Of a stretch of 64,000 nucleotides of DNA, positions 35,542-43,683 are shown in pieces (positions within the stretch are counted from its first letter, which is position 1; each line of letters opens with the position of its first letter). Made by a program: the position numbers and the translations under genes. This DNA is from Candidatus Paralachnospira caecorum (GTDB taxonomy: Bacteria > Bacillota > Clostridia > Lachnospirales > Lachnospiraceae): positions 62,001-126,000 of the forward strand of contig CAJFHG010000003.1 in NCBI GenBank assembly GCA_904379015.1, in the 5' to 3' direction. The notes beneath the pieces are model-generated. The model was not told the origin of the DNA and made no database searches. It was given only the letters and a program-made list of their open reading frames with translations.

Positions 35542-36138
35542 TTACCATATGATCTGAATGCTGCGCGCCGTTGTCTGCGGCGGAATGCTGGCAGTCATAA
35601 AGTTTTCGTGGGCAATCCTGACCACTCTGCCGGGGCGGAGCGCCTGGACCCCCACCGGCCTGCCCATCCGGTTGATGATGGGCGTATCATCAGTCAGGAT
35701 AAACCGTTTCTGCGTATTGACATTGCCGGGACTTCCTGTGTACAGAGAATGAGTCGCTTCATCATAATAAGCGATCCGTCCTGTGGTGACAGCCAGATCC
35801 TGTCCCGGCTCCCGGCGGACGATCACCAGATATGCATTGGACTGAGGCGGAATGCTTCTGGTCATCCGCGCCGAAAATACCACGTCCACTCTCGATCCCG
35901 TCTGAATGCAGCAGGCGCACAGCTCCTGCCCGTCAGAATTCAGGATCACCGTCCTTTCACTGAGATTCAGCCTGACATTTTCAACGGACTGCGTCATCTG
36001 GTCCGGTCCGGACGCCGTGTAAGAGATCACAATGGATCCGCCGGCGTCTTCCGGACAGCTGGTCTCTTCCACCAGTGCATTGTCTATCCGTATGATATTC
36101 CCCCGCCGGACCATGGTTCCCTGCTGTTCCTGATTCAT
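35542..36138 (-). CDS. two-repeat beta-rich protein, unknown function
   Basis: 198 residues with no signal peptide or membrane segment. It seems to hold related units: one running from about residue 60 to 110 and ending in SIPPQSNAYLVIV, and one from about 145 to 198 ending in SIPPQTTARSIQII. Both alternate short hydrophobic strands with GR..R(I)/V turns, pointing to a beta-rich fold. I do not recognise the family. Three nearby starts are open (TTG 36153, ATG 36144, ATG 36138); the last has GGAG at the best distance. It is monocistronic with its own terminator and flanks the mobile-element relic. Confidence 0.7.
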   Translation of the reverse strand: MNQEQQGTMVRRGNIIRIDNALVEETSCPEDAGGSIVISYTASGPDQMTQSVENVRLNLSERTVILNSDGQELCACCIQTGSRVDVVFSARMTRSIPPQSNAYLVIVRREPGQDLAVTTGRIAYYDEATHSLYTGSPGNVNTQKRFILTDDTPIINRMGRPVGVQALRPGRVVRIAHENFMTASIPPQTTARSIQIIW

Positions 36139-36270
36139 ATCCATATTCTCCAAAATACGCGTTTCATTTTATCATATGCGGATCCGCTCTTCCTGGTACC
36201 AATACGCTGTCATTACACCACATCCTTCCGTTTCTCCAGACCACACTGGATCAGACCGCAGAGGATCCCA

Positions 36271-36471
36271 TCAGCTCGTTTCTGTTTCAATGATTTCAGT
36301 TACATCAACACCGAGAGCTTTTGCAATCTTCCCAGCCGTCTCTGGGCGAAGCTCCGCGCCCCCTGCTGCCTGACACAATGAACTCCTTGGAATTCCCGCA
36401 GCAACAAGATCTTTCTGTCTCATGCAAGCCCGCGCCCGGGCAGGCTCGTATTTCTTTCTATCCAGCTTCAT
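36271..36471 (-). CDS. small XRE-type DNA-binding protein
   Basis: 66 residues, one helix-turn-helix domain: MKLDRKKYEPARARACM, KDLVAAGIPRSSLCQA and RPETAGKIAKALGVDVTEIIE, the last being the usual helix 4-5 of small XRE repressors found in integrated elements. AGGGGG precedes the ATG by about 7 bases. It is divergent from the XRE gene at 36564, and the palindrome at 36490-36508 lies in between, close to its start, so it is likely auto-regulated. Confidence 0.82.
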   Translation of the reverse strand: MKLDRKKYEPARARACMRQKDLVAAGIPRSSLCQAAGGAELRPETAGKIAKALGVDVTEIIETETS

Positions 36472-36489
36472 TTTGCACCCCCTTTCTAA

Positions 36490-36508
36490 ATTAGTGCAAT
36501 GTACTAAT
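36490..36508. promoter_or_regulatory. palindromic operator between divergent XRE genes
   Basis: ATTAGT, seven bases, ACTAAT: a perfect 6-bp inverted repeat typical of small XRE repressor sites. It lies 18 bases from the start of the leftward gene and just upstream of the rightward promoter. Confidence 0.6.
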
Positions 36509-36512
36509 TCGA

Positions 36513-36541
36513 TTGACTAAACGATAATTTTCTATTATTAT
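36513..36541 (+). promoter_or_regulatory. promoter of the rightward XRE gene
   Basis: TTGACT (36513-36518) and TATTAT (36536-36541), spacer 17 bases, ending 22 bases before the ATG and next to the operator palindrome. Confidence 0.7.
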
Positions 36542-36563
36542 TTATTTGAGGAGGTTTTATATT

Positions 36564-36998
36564 ATGGGATTAGGAATACGCATAAAAGAAATTTTAAAAA
36601 CGCGAGGTTTAACTATAAAAGAATTGTCCCAAATGTCTGGCGTCTCAATCAACACCTTGTATTCAATCACAAAACGCGATAATAATATGGCACGATATGA
36701 CATTGTCCACAAAATCGCTACAGCTTTAAATATGAGTGCTGAAGAATTGACCGGCCAAAAAATAGATGATAGTAAGGCTGAAAACATTAAAAATGCACGC
36801 TTGCATGAAATTCTTCCTCAGACCGAAGATGAAACAGCACCCTTAGATAATATGATGAATCTTATAAATATGTTTTCTGGGACAGATTTTCCCGCAAATA
36901 ATCCAAACGGTAATGAATACACAGAAGAAGAGCTGAAGAAAATATCAGAATTTGCAGAATTTTTGAAAAGCCAAAGAGATAAGAATAACTCTAAATAA
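36564..36998 (+). CDS. Cro/CI-type XRE transcriptional regulator
   Basis: 144 residues. The N-terminal HTH (IRIKEILKTRGLTIKELS, GVSINTLYSI) is followed by a linker and an acidic C-terminal region with helix EEELKKISEFAEFLKSQ. AGGAGG lies 9 bases before the ATG. The gene is clearly more AT-rich than the window around it, a sign of acquired DNA. It would act as the repressor of the element now reduced to the integrase fragment and the toxin ORF. Confidence 0.88.
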   Translation: MGLGIRIKEILKTRGLTIKELSQMSGVSINTLYSITKRDNNMARYDIVHKIATALNMSAEELTGQKIDDSKAENIKNARLHEILPQTEDETAPLDNMMNLINMFSGTDFPANNPNGNEYTEEELKKISEFAEFLKSQRDKNNSK

Positions 36999-37114
36999 AT
37001 ACTACCAGTCCAAAATCGGACGCGTAGCACCATGACAATATAATATACTTACCAGGGGAGCTGATAGGGCGATTACGCCAGCCGCCGGAATCTTTATGAA
37101 GGGGGCTGGTGCTG

Positions 37115-37201
37115 ATGGTTACGTATTCGGATCTGATCCAATTTGTAACAATGCTTTGTGCTGTGATAACTCTTGCTACCTACATATCACGCAAAAAGTA
37201 G
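37115..37201 (+). CDS. putative holin-like type I toxin peptide
   Basis: 28 residues starting MVTYSDLIQFVTMLCAVITL and ending SRKK. A single hydrophobic helix with a short basic tail is the form of the 'putative holin-like toxin' peptides (Hol_Tox) of Firmicutes elements. AAGGGGG lies upstream, and the stop codon is inside a strong hairpin (37195-37234), as in other members. The antitoxin would be an antisense RNA from the opposite strand; I see the hairpin but no clear antisense promoter. It is too short to rest on coding statistics, so the call rests on sequence pattern and context. Confidence 0.6.
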   Translation: MVTYSDLIQFVTMLCAVITLATYISRKK

Positions 37202-37234
37202 CGCCCTCGGTCTGGTAAACTAAGGCGCTACTTT
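37195..37234. terminator. perfect hairpin, bidirectional terminator of the toxin locus
   Basis: AAAGTAGCGCC (37195-37205) and GGCGCTACTTT (37224-37234) are exact inverted repeats around an 18-base loop. A-run and T-run on both sides would let it end transcripts from either strand. The stretch 36999-37114 before the toxin shows no gene. Confidence 0.7.
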
Positions 37235-37378
37235 CGTAAAACCATTTTACCGGCGGCTAGGTGTACTCTAGTCATCGGCCCTCTTGTTAAGTATATTATA
37301 AGTCATTGGTCACAGTTTTTCAAGCATTTTATCATCCCCTGACCCGGCCGCCCCAGCCATACAGAGGAGGATGATACA

Positions 37379-37911
37379 ATGGGGCATGATCCTGATATGT
37401 TCCGGGCCTCCTGCCTGGCCGCCTTTGGAACGCTTCGCCGGTCTGAAGTATGCGCCCTGACGGCGGAGGATGTGACCGGCTGCTTTGTTCGGATTCATAA
37501 AGGGATGGTAGATGCCGGAAACAGCGAATGGATTATAAAGCCCATACCAAAGAATAAGAGCAGTAACCGGATTGTGGAATATCCCCAGTGTGTTATAGAT
37601 GCACTGCCGCCGGCGGGCCGCCTGGTCAACCTTAACCCCGATCAGGTAACGCGCCGGCATGAACGGGATCTGAAGGCTCTGAAGATAGAGCAGTTCCGTT
37701 TCCATGATTTAAGACATTATACGGCCTCGATTATGCACGCTTTGAGGATTCCGGATCAGTACATTATGAGCAGGGGAGGATGGGCGTCAGATAAGACGCT
37801 GAAGAAAATCTACAGGGGCAGATCAGCAGCTATGAAAACCGGTTTATAGATCAGGCGAACGCCCACTTTGAGAAGGTTATGCAACACGAAATACAACACA
37901 ACAAAAAATAG
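37379..37911 (+). pseudogene. tyrosine-type integrase, truncated and frameshifted
   Basis: The fragment keeps the C-terminal catalytic part of a phage-type tyrosine recombinase: arginine in GTLRRSEVCALTAEDV and the box HDLRHYTASIMHALR with the later GGWASDKTLKKIYRG. The N-terminal arm- and core-binding domains (about 180 residues) are missing, since a stop lies shortly upstream. After IYRG the frame shifts at the G4 run 37815-37818; one extra G would continue in QISSYENRFIDQ to a natural end (MQHEIQHNKK) at TAG 37909-37911. Both defects make it inactive. It lies 26 bases from the 3' end of tRNA-Gly, the expected integration target. Confidence 0.88.
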
Positions 37912-37933
37912 GGCTTGTAAATACAAGCCCTAT
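37903..37933 (-). terminator. terminator of tRNA-Gly
   Basis: A perfect 12-bp stem ATAGGGCTTGTA and complement with a two-base loop core, followed by T6 on the minus strand, right after the tRNA. It overlaps the end of the integrase fragment and could act in both directions. Confidence 0.85.
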
Positions 37934-37937
37934 TGAA

Positions 37938-38009
37938 AGCGCGAGACGGGATTCGAACCCGCGACCCTCGCCTTGGCAAGGCGATACTCCACCACTGAGC
38001 CACTCGCGC
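37938..38009 (-). tRNA. tRNA-Gly (GCC)
   Basis: A full cloverleaf on the minus strand: acceptor GCGCGAG/CTCGCGC, D arm GCTCAGTGGTGGAG, anticodon stem TCGCC/GGCGA with loop TTGCCAA giving anticodon GCC, and T arm GCGGGTTCGAATCCCGT. The terminal CCA is not encoded. A tyrosine integrase fragment abuts its 3' end, so it served as an attachment site; no second copy of the tRNA end is found to the left. Confidence 0.95.
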
Positions 38010-38148
38010 ACACTGTTTTGTTTTTCTGTCCTTCCGGTTTTCTCTGTTCCCTTCGGACATGTTATATAATACTATGGGAATTTCTTTTTGTCAACAGTTT
38101 TTTGAATTTTTTTTATTGTTTTTCAAACTACAACAATTCCCCCGACAG

Positions 38149-38913
38149 TCATGTCAGCATGACTGTCAGGAAATAGTCATTATTTTTATATTCCTTGGAC
38201 GCCATCTGCTCCATCCTGACAAATTCCACAGACCGCCAGTTCTCTTCCGCGGCCAGCGCGAGATGATACAGCATGATCCCCATATCGATTCCCCGCAGGT
38301 TCAGCCTGCCGCCCAGACGCAGCGCGCGCTTTTTCATAAAAACATGGATCCTGTTCTGATAGATCAGAAAACGCCAGGGCTGCCCGTTCATGGCAGAAGG
38401 CGCCATCCTGGCCGCCTGAACCATCCGTCTCGTCTCTTCCGTCGGGTCTTCTTTAAACACGCACAGTTCCTTCAGGGGCAGACGCTTTGCCATAAAGGAT
38501 TCCCTGTAAAGCTTCTCGTCCGCTTTTCCGAAAGCCAGGACCATCATCGGCTCCATGCCGTCGGGAGCCTCCGCCCCCAGCACTCTCGCGCCGCCCTGAT
38601 AACATGTCCCGATCTCGCGGCTGGTCATATAAAGCACAATCTGCTCCAGCAGATAACCGGCATTCACCTGCGCGCTTTCTCCCGGCTCAGAGAACAGCAC
38701 CAGATAATAAGGCGCTTTTACCTTAAACATTCCCTTGATCCTGGCTTCATCGCCGAGGGCGTTATAAACCTTCAGACTGAACCGCAGTTCCGGAGCGAAA
38801 GGCTGAAGTCCCTGCTCATACTTTTTCAGGTTCACAAAAAACCCCGGGGGCAGGAGTTCCATTTTATAATGTCTCACCGATTTTCTGCTGAATACCGCTT
38901 CATATAAATCCAT
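38149..38913 (-). CDS. nitroreductase family protein
   Basis: 254 residues. AVFSRKSVRHYK is the N-terminal family signature; AAARMAPSAMNGQPWRF-like (the text reads QAARMAPSAMNGQPW) and GIDMGIMLYHLALAAEE are the FMN-binding and C-terminal motifs of the putative TM-nitroreductase subgroup. It is probably an FMN-dependent oxidoreductase; the substrate is unknown. The ATG at 38913 has GGGAGG 9 bases upstream; the frame is open to 38970. It stands alone between tRNA-Gly and pepF. Confidence 0.88.
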   Translation of the reverse strand: MDLYEAVFSRKSVRHYKMELLPPGFFVNLKKYEQGLQPFAPELRFSLKVYNALGDEARIKGMFKVKAPYYLVLFSEPGESAQVNAGYLLEQIVLYMTSREIGTCYQGGARVLGAEAPDGMEPMMVLAFGKADEKLYRESFMAKRLPLKELCVFKEDPTEETRRMVQAARMAPSAMNGQPWRFLIYQNRIHVFMKKRALRLGGRLNLRGIDMGIMLYHLALAAEENWRSVEFVRMEQMASKEYKNNDYFLTVMLT

Positions 38914-39020
38914 ACTCTCCGACCTCCCATTTTCTGCGATCATTCTACCACAAATTTCTTGTTCTGCCATTGGGAAAAACTAAATAATTTCTTAACATTT
39001 GTAACAAATTATCCAAACAG

Positions 39021-40826
39021 CTATCCGAGCAGCGCTTCCATCTCATCCAAAGCCCGCCGGAAAACCTCCATCGCCGCCTTCACCGGCTCCGGTGTTCTCA
39101 TATCCACTCCCGCGTCTGCCAGAAGATCGATGGGATCCTTGCTGTTTCCGCCTTTCAGGAAATTCATGTAGGCCTCCGCCGCCTGTTGATCTCCGCTCAG
39201 GATTTTTTCCGAGAGAAAGACCGCCGCCGAAAAACCAGTCGCGTATTGATATACATAAAACGGTGTATAAAAATGCGGGATCCGGGCCCATTCCATGGCA
39301 ATTTCATCATCCACCGTGATGTCCGGGCCGAAATAATCCTCATTCAGCTGTCTGTAGATCCGGCACAGAGTTCCCGCGGTCAGGGCCTCTCCCCGCCCAG
39401 CCATCTCATGAACCGTCTTTTCAAATTCCGCGAACATGGTCTGGCGGAATACCGTCCCTTTAAAACCGTCCAGAAAATGGTTCAGGATGACCGCCCGTTC
39501 TCTGCTATCCGAAGTTTTCTCCAGCAGAGCATGATTCAGCAGATTTTCATTGCATGTGGAAGCCACTTCCGCCACGAAGATTTTATACTGGGCATCCGCA
39601 AAGGGCTGGTTCTGATTGGACAGCCAGGAATGAATGGCGTGTCCCATCTCATGCGCCAGCGTAAACACATCATCCAGCCGGTTCTGCCAGGACATGAGGA
39701 CGAAGGGATGACTTCCGTAAGGGCCGCATGAATACGCGCCGCTCCGTTTTCCCTCATTCTCCATATAATCGATCCAACGCTCAGAAAACCCTTTCTCCAG
39801 AATATCCAGATAATCCGCGCCCATCGGAGCCAGCGCTTTCCGGACCTCCTCTTTCGCTTCATCATAGGAAAATGTTCTGTTCACTTCCGGCACAATGGAG
39901 ACATAGAGATCATACATATGCAGATCTTCGGTCTTCAGCGCCTTCTTCCGAAGGGCCACATAACGGTACATGAGGGGCAGAGATTTCCGCACTGTCTCGA
40001 TCAGGGTATCGTAAACCGTTTCCGGGATATTGGCGTCAGACAGGCAATAGGCCCTGGCAGACGGATATTTTCTGGCCCGGGCATAGAAGCCGGTCCGCTT
40101 GACATTGGCCTGGAACACAGCCGCCAGCGTGTTTTTGGACTTTCCAAATGTTTCATACATAGCCTGGAACGCTTCTTTCCGGACTCTCCGGTCCCTGCTT
40201 TCCAGAAACGACACATATCTGCCATGGGTCAGCCGGACCTCATGACCATCCTCATCCCGGATCATGGGAAATTGAATGTCCGCGTTATTGAACATCTGAA
40301 AAATCCGGGACGGCCCCGACGCCATCTCTGACGCGTCTGCCAGAAGCTTTTCCACTTCCTGGCTTCTGATATGAGCCCGGTCCCTGATCATGGATTCCAG
40401 GCTCCGGTCAAAGGCCCGGTCCGCCTCACGGGACGCCTGGAACTCACGCAGGCGCTCTTCCGGTATTTCCAGAATTTCCGCCGACAGAAAGGAGGAAGCG
40501 GCAGCCGCCGCCGTCTCCAGCTGCTGTGCCCGTACAGCCATCTCCTGATAATGTTCATCCGTCAGATCCACATCCTGACAAAGCCGGGCATAAGAAACAA
40601 TCCTGTCCAGATTTTCGCCCACATAAGCGTCAAAACGCAGACAGTCATAAAGCGTCTTCGCCGATTCCCCCAGATGTCCCTTATATGTCTCATATCCGGC
40701 AAGGGCTTTCTCCATGTCCCGGCAGGCCGCTTCCCAGGCCGCGTCCGACACAAACAGATCCTCTGTCGCCCAGGTACAGGAAACCGGAATTTCCTTCCTT
40801 TTTTTCACATTTTGATGTTCTTCCAT
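39021..40826 (-). CDS. pepF: oligoendopeptidase F
   Basis: 601 residues, M3B metallopeptidase of usual length. The zinc motif is LAHEMGHAIHS with the third ligand glutamate in the FVAEVASTCNE motif; the C-terminal part has FYVYQYATGFSAA, as in PepF. It cuts oligopeptides in the cytoplasm. The ATG at 40826 with AGGA 8 bases upstream is preferred over a GTG at 40832. It lies 55 bases downstream of the DMT transporter gene and may be co-transcribed. Confidence 0.95.
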   Translation of the reverse strand: MEEHQNVKKRKEIPVSCTWATEDLFVSDAAWEAACRDMEKALAGYETYKGHLGESAKTLYDCLRFDAYVGENLDRIVSYARLCQDVDLTDEHYQEMAVRAQQLETAAAAASSFLSAEILEIPEERLREFQASREADRAFDRSLESMIRDRAHIRSQEVEKLLADASEMASGPSRIFQMFNNADIQFPMIRDEDGHEVRLTHGRYVSFLESRDRRVRKEAFQAMYETFGKSKNTLAAVFQANVKRTGFYARARKYPSARAYCLSDANIPETVYDTLIETVRKSLPLMYRYVALRKKALKTEDLHMYDLYVSIVPEVNRTFSYDEAKEEVRKALAPMGADYLDILEKGFSERWIDYMENEGKRSGAYSCGPYGSHPFVLMSWQNRLDDVFTLAHEMGHAIHSWLSNQNQPFADAQYKIFVAEVASTCNENLLNHALLEKTSDSRERAVILNHFLDGFKGTVFRQTMFAEFEKTVHEMAGRGEALTAGTLCRIYRQLNEDYFGPDITVDDEIAMEWARIPHFYTPFYVYQYATGFSAAVFLSEKILSGDQQAAEAYMNFLKGGNSKDPIDLLADAGVDMRTPEPVKAAMEVFRRALDEMEALLG

Positions 40827-40881
40827 ATTCACATTCCTTTCCTTCCCCGCTCCATTTTATTCCGGGAAAACAGCAATTATT

Positions 40882-41778
40882 CTATTCGCGGGGGGCTTTT
40901 CCCCGGCCCAGAAACGAAAACTTCGTCTCTGCCGTTATAATGGCTGCAAAGATCAGCGCGCAGCCCAGAACCATCCTTCCCGTCAGATATTCGTGAAGGA
41001 AGATCATGGAAAAAAGCACGCCAAATACCGATTCCAGAGAAAGGAACAGGGAAGCCGATGTGGGAGACGTATATTTCTGGCACACATTCTGCAAAAGAAA
41101 AGCCAGCATGGTGCTCCCCAGTCCGAGATACAGGATCCCGGTCACGATATCGCCCGAGAGCGCCGCTTTTGGAAAAGCGCCGTTGAACACTGGAGCCGTG
41201 ATCCATGACAGAAGCGCCGCCATTCCGATCTGGAGAATAGTCAGGATCACCGGATCATGGGTTTCCGTGTATTTATCAATATAGATCATGTGAAAGGCGA
41301 AGCCAAATCCACAGAGGATCGTCAGAACATCTCCGATATTCATGGACAGATCTCCCCGCAGGGATAAAAGGCCGATCCCCAGAATCGCCAGAACGGCGGC
41401 CGCGGCACAGTACCGGTCCGGTTTTTTTTCATTGATAGCCCAGTGCAGAAAGGGAACGATCACCACGTAAATCGTAGTCAGAAACGCGTTTTTCCCGGCT
41501 GTCGTATACTGAATCCCCACTGTCTGGAAAAAATAGCTGACAAACAGCCAGAATCCCAGCATCGCTCCGCACAACAGGTCGCCTTTTCTGATTTTGGATA
41601 TTTTTCCCGCGAATACCAGTGCCAGTCCCGCAAAGGCCAGCGTAAACCGGAAGGCAAGCAGGTAGACCGGCGGAATCCGGTCCACCGAATCCTTCACGAT
41701 CACAAATGAAAATCCCCAGATCAGGGTTGTCACGACCAGCCCCAGGTCAGCGAGCAAGACTGTTTTCTTCTTTCCCAT
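40882..41778 (-). CDS. DMT-superfamily transporter (EamA domains)
   Basis: 298 residues with ten predicted membrane segments in two EamA repeats (TLIWGFSFVIVKDS in the first, GLGSTMLAFLLQNVCQKY and SVFGVLFSMIFLHEYLTGR in the second). Members export or import small metabolites; no substrate can be named. AGGAG lies 10 bases before the ATG at 41778, and a good promoter lies upstream. It heads a possible two-gene unit with pepF. Confidence 0.93.
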   Translation of the reverse strand: MGKKKTVLLADLGLVVTTLIWGFSFVIVKDSVDRIPPVYLLAFRFTLAFAGLALVFAGKISKIRKGDLLCGAMLGFWLFVSYFFQTVGIQYTTAGKNAFLTTIYVVIVPFLHWAINEKKPDRYCAAAAVLAILGIGLLSLRGDLSMNIGDVLTILCGFGFAFHMIYIDKYTETHDPVILTILQIGMAALLSWITAPVFNGAFPKAALSGDIVTGILYLGLGSTMLAFLLQNVCQKYTSPTSASLFLSLESVFGVLFSMIFLHEYLTGRMVLGCALIFAAIITAETKFSFLGRGKAPRE

Positions 41779-41823
41779 CTCGTTGTTTCTCCTCTGCATA
41801 ATGATTCATTCGTCAACGCTAAG

Positions 41824-41852
41824 ATTATACTCTTTTCCGGTCCCATTGTCCA
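41824..41852 (-). promoter_or_regulatory. promoter of the DMT transporter gene
   Basis: TGGACA (41847-41852) and a consensus TATAAT (41824-41829) on the minus strand, spacer 17 bases. Confidence 0.7.
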
Positions 41853-42001
41853 CATCCTCTTCCTTGTTTTTCCAGTTCCTCCCACCGCCGCATCAGCCTG
41901 TCTTCTTCATCTGCAGCTTCCATACAGGCTGACATCTCCGGGTTTCCATCCCTGTCTTTTCATGCTAGAATAACAGCATCACATACAGGAGGAATGAACA
42001 C

Positions 42002-42937
42002 ATGAACCGCCACATCTTCCATTCTCTGAGTCAGGCTCAGTGCATCCAGATCACAGCGCTCCATGCTTTATGCGCGCCTGAAAAAAAGGCTCCGGAGCAG
42101 GAGCCTTCTGTTTTATGTCTTGTGCTGCCCGATCCGGACAGCTCAGAAGAGGACGTATTTTATGGCCTTTATTATATAGAAGAAACACTGGTGAGCTTTC
42201 TCTCCTTCTTCTGCCCTGACGGAAAAACCGCTGAAATTTCCGGCTTTACCCACCCGGACTATCAGAACCGCGGCTGCTTTTCCCTCCTCCTTGAGGAAGC
42301 CCGCGCGGAAGCACTTTCCTGCTTTGGGCCAGTCAGCCTGATTTATCAGTGTCTCTCCTGGCACCCAGGCACCCAGGCCCTGATACAGACTGAAAAGCTC
42401 TGTTTTTCTCATGCCGAATGCCTGCTGACCAAAACGATTTCTCACAGAAAGCAGGACTCCTGTCCTTCCCCCTCCCTGCCGCCCGTCCGTCTGGAATCCG
42501 CCGGCGAATCATCCAGATCCCTGCTGATTCATCTTCATGAAAAGGCCTTCGGAAGCGGACCGGAATTTGCGGAGTCCTATATGGATACTAACCTCCAGGA
42601 TCCGGCGACAGAATCATTCCTGATCTGCTCTCCCGGCGGGACAGCGGCGGGCCTGCTCCATATTACAACGGATGAAAGCAGCCGCGTTTTTTACCTCATG
42701 GGATTCGGCATTCTTTCTGAATTCCGCCGGAAAGGATACGCCAGGGCCGCCCTGCGCGCGCTTTACGGCAGGCTGGCGTCCGGTTCCCGGCTGCTGCTCC
42801 AGGTTTCCACAGAGAATTTCCCGGCTTTCCGGCTTTATGAATCGGAAGGATTCCAGATCCACTCCAGGCTGGATTATTTTTCCAGTCCCTCCAGCGCCTC
42901 TGTAAACGCCTCCTTCTCCGTTCCGCCGAAGGAATAA
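42002..42937 (+). CDS. GNAT-family N-acetyltransferase, two GNAT-like halves
   Basis: 311 residues. The first half has a GNAT acetyl-CoA-like motif HPDYQNRGCFSLLL and the second half SEFRRKGYARAALRALYG followed by LQVSTENFPAFRLYESEGF, the typical end of the fold, so two domains are joined. Substrate is unknown. AGGAGG lies 9 bases before the ATG. It is on the plus strand and converges on the anti-sigma-like gene, with a 64-base overlap of the two 3' ends; the last 15-20 residues are Ser-rich and may be a late extension. Confidence 0.87.
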   Translation: MNRHIFHSLSQAQCIQITALHALCAPEKKAPEQEPSVLCLVLPDPDSSEEDVFYGLYYIEETLVSFLSFFCPDGKTAEISGFTHPDYQNRGCFSLLLEEARAEALSCFGPVSLIYQCLSWHPGTQALIQTEKLCFSHAECLLTKTISHRKQDSCPSPSLPPVRLESAGESSRSLLIHLHEKAFGSGPEFAESYMDTNLQDPATESFLICSPGGTAAGLLHITTDESSRVFYLMGFGILSEFRRKGYARAALRALYGRLASGSRLLLQVSTENFPAFRLYESEGFQIHSRLDYFSSPSSASVNASFSVPPKE

Positions 42938-43683
42938 AACAGATACAGAACTCCGTCGTCGGAAAAGGCGGCGCCCCAGGCCCTCTGGCCCGCCGCCAGT
43001 CCGTTGATCTGGTACAGGACGATTTCTCTGCCCCCCGCGCTGAGCGTCTCAGTCCGCTCCCAGTCCCGGCTGATCTCATAGGAATATCCGTAGGACTCTT
43101 CCCGATCTCCCGCGAAGTAGGCGTCATATCCCGCGACGGCGCCGGCGCTTTCCTCAAAATAAGCGCTCACATGGTAAAGTCCGCTGTCCGGTCTCTGATC
43201 CAGATATAAATGCTCCGGCGGCAGCCCTTCAGGCTTGACCAGTGAAAATCCCAGCTCCGCTTCCAGTTCCCGGAAGCTTTTATAGCTGAATGGCTGCCCT
43301 GTGACAGAATCCAGAGCCTTGTACCGGAATACAAACCGTTCCGTTTCACCATTTTCCAGCAAAAGCGTTACATACGTGTCATTCCCTTCCACCGGCACCG
43401 GACGGAACAGAGCCATTCCAAGGCCGATGGTAAGCAGAAGACATGCCGCGGCCAGAAGACTCTTGCAGACCGTCAGTTTTTTTACTCTGCTTTCTGAACG
43501 GAACAGCTCCCATTTCAGATCCACCTCACCGGAGGACAGAGATACCGGAGCCTTCCCGCCTCCTTTTTCCGCGGCTTCTCCGTTTTCCAGCGCCTCCTTT
43601 ACAAGCGCTTCCATACGGGAAGGAAGGAATTCCCTGCCGTCCAGATAGGCATCCGGATCCGTTCTGACCTGTTTTTTCATCAT
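42874..43683 (-). CDS. membrane anti-sigma-like protein with DUF4367-like domain
   Basis: 269 residues. A cytoplasmic N-terminus of about 75 residues with many charged residues is followed by one membrane helix (KSLLAAACLLLTIGLGMALF) and an extracytoplasmic part whose last 70 residues resemble DUF4367 (AWGAAFSDDGVLYLFYSFGG). The start overlaps the sigma factor stop (ATGA), the order expected for a sigma/anti-sigma pair. The cytoplasmic part would hold the sigma factor at the membrane. It lacks a clear zinc-binding anti-sigma motif, so the role is inferred from position and topology. Confidence 0.75.
   Translation of the reverse strand: MMKKQVRTDPDAYLDGREFLPSRMEALVKEALENGEAAEKGGGKAPVSLSSGEVDLKWELFRSESRVKKLTVCKSLLAAACLLLTIGLGMALFRPVPVEGNDTYVTLLLENGETERFVFRYKALDSVTGQPFSYKSFRELEAELGFSLVKPEGLPPEHLYLDQRPDSGLYHVSAYFEESAGAVAGYDAYFAGDREESYGYSYEISRDWERTETLSAGGREIVLYQINGLAAGQRAWGAAFSDDGVLYLFYSFGGTEKEAFTEALEGLEK

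Noticed and set aside
36160-36270. Left attachment site duplicating the tRNA-Gly 3' end
   Set aside because: No stretch like the T arm or acceptor of the tRNA is present there.
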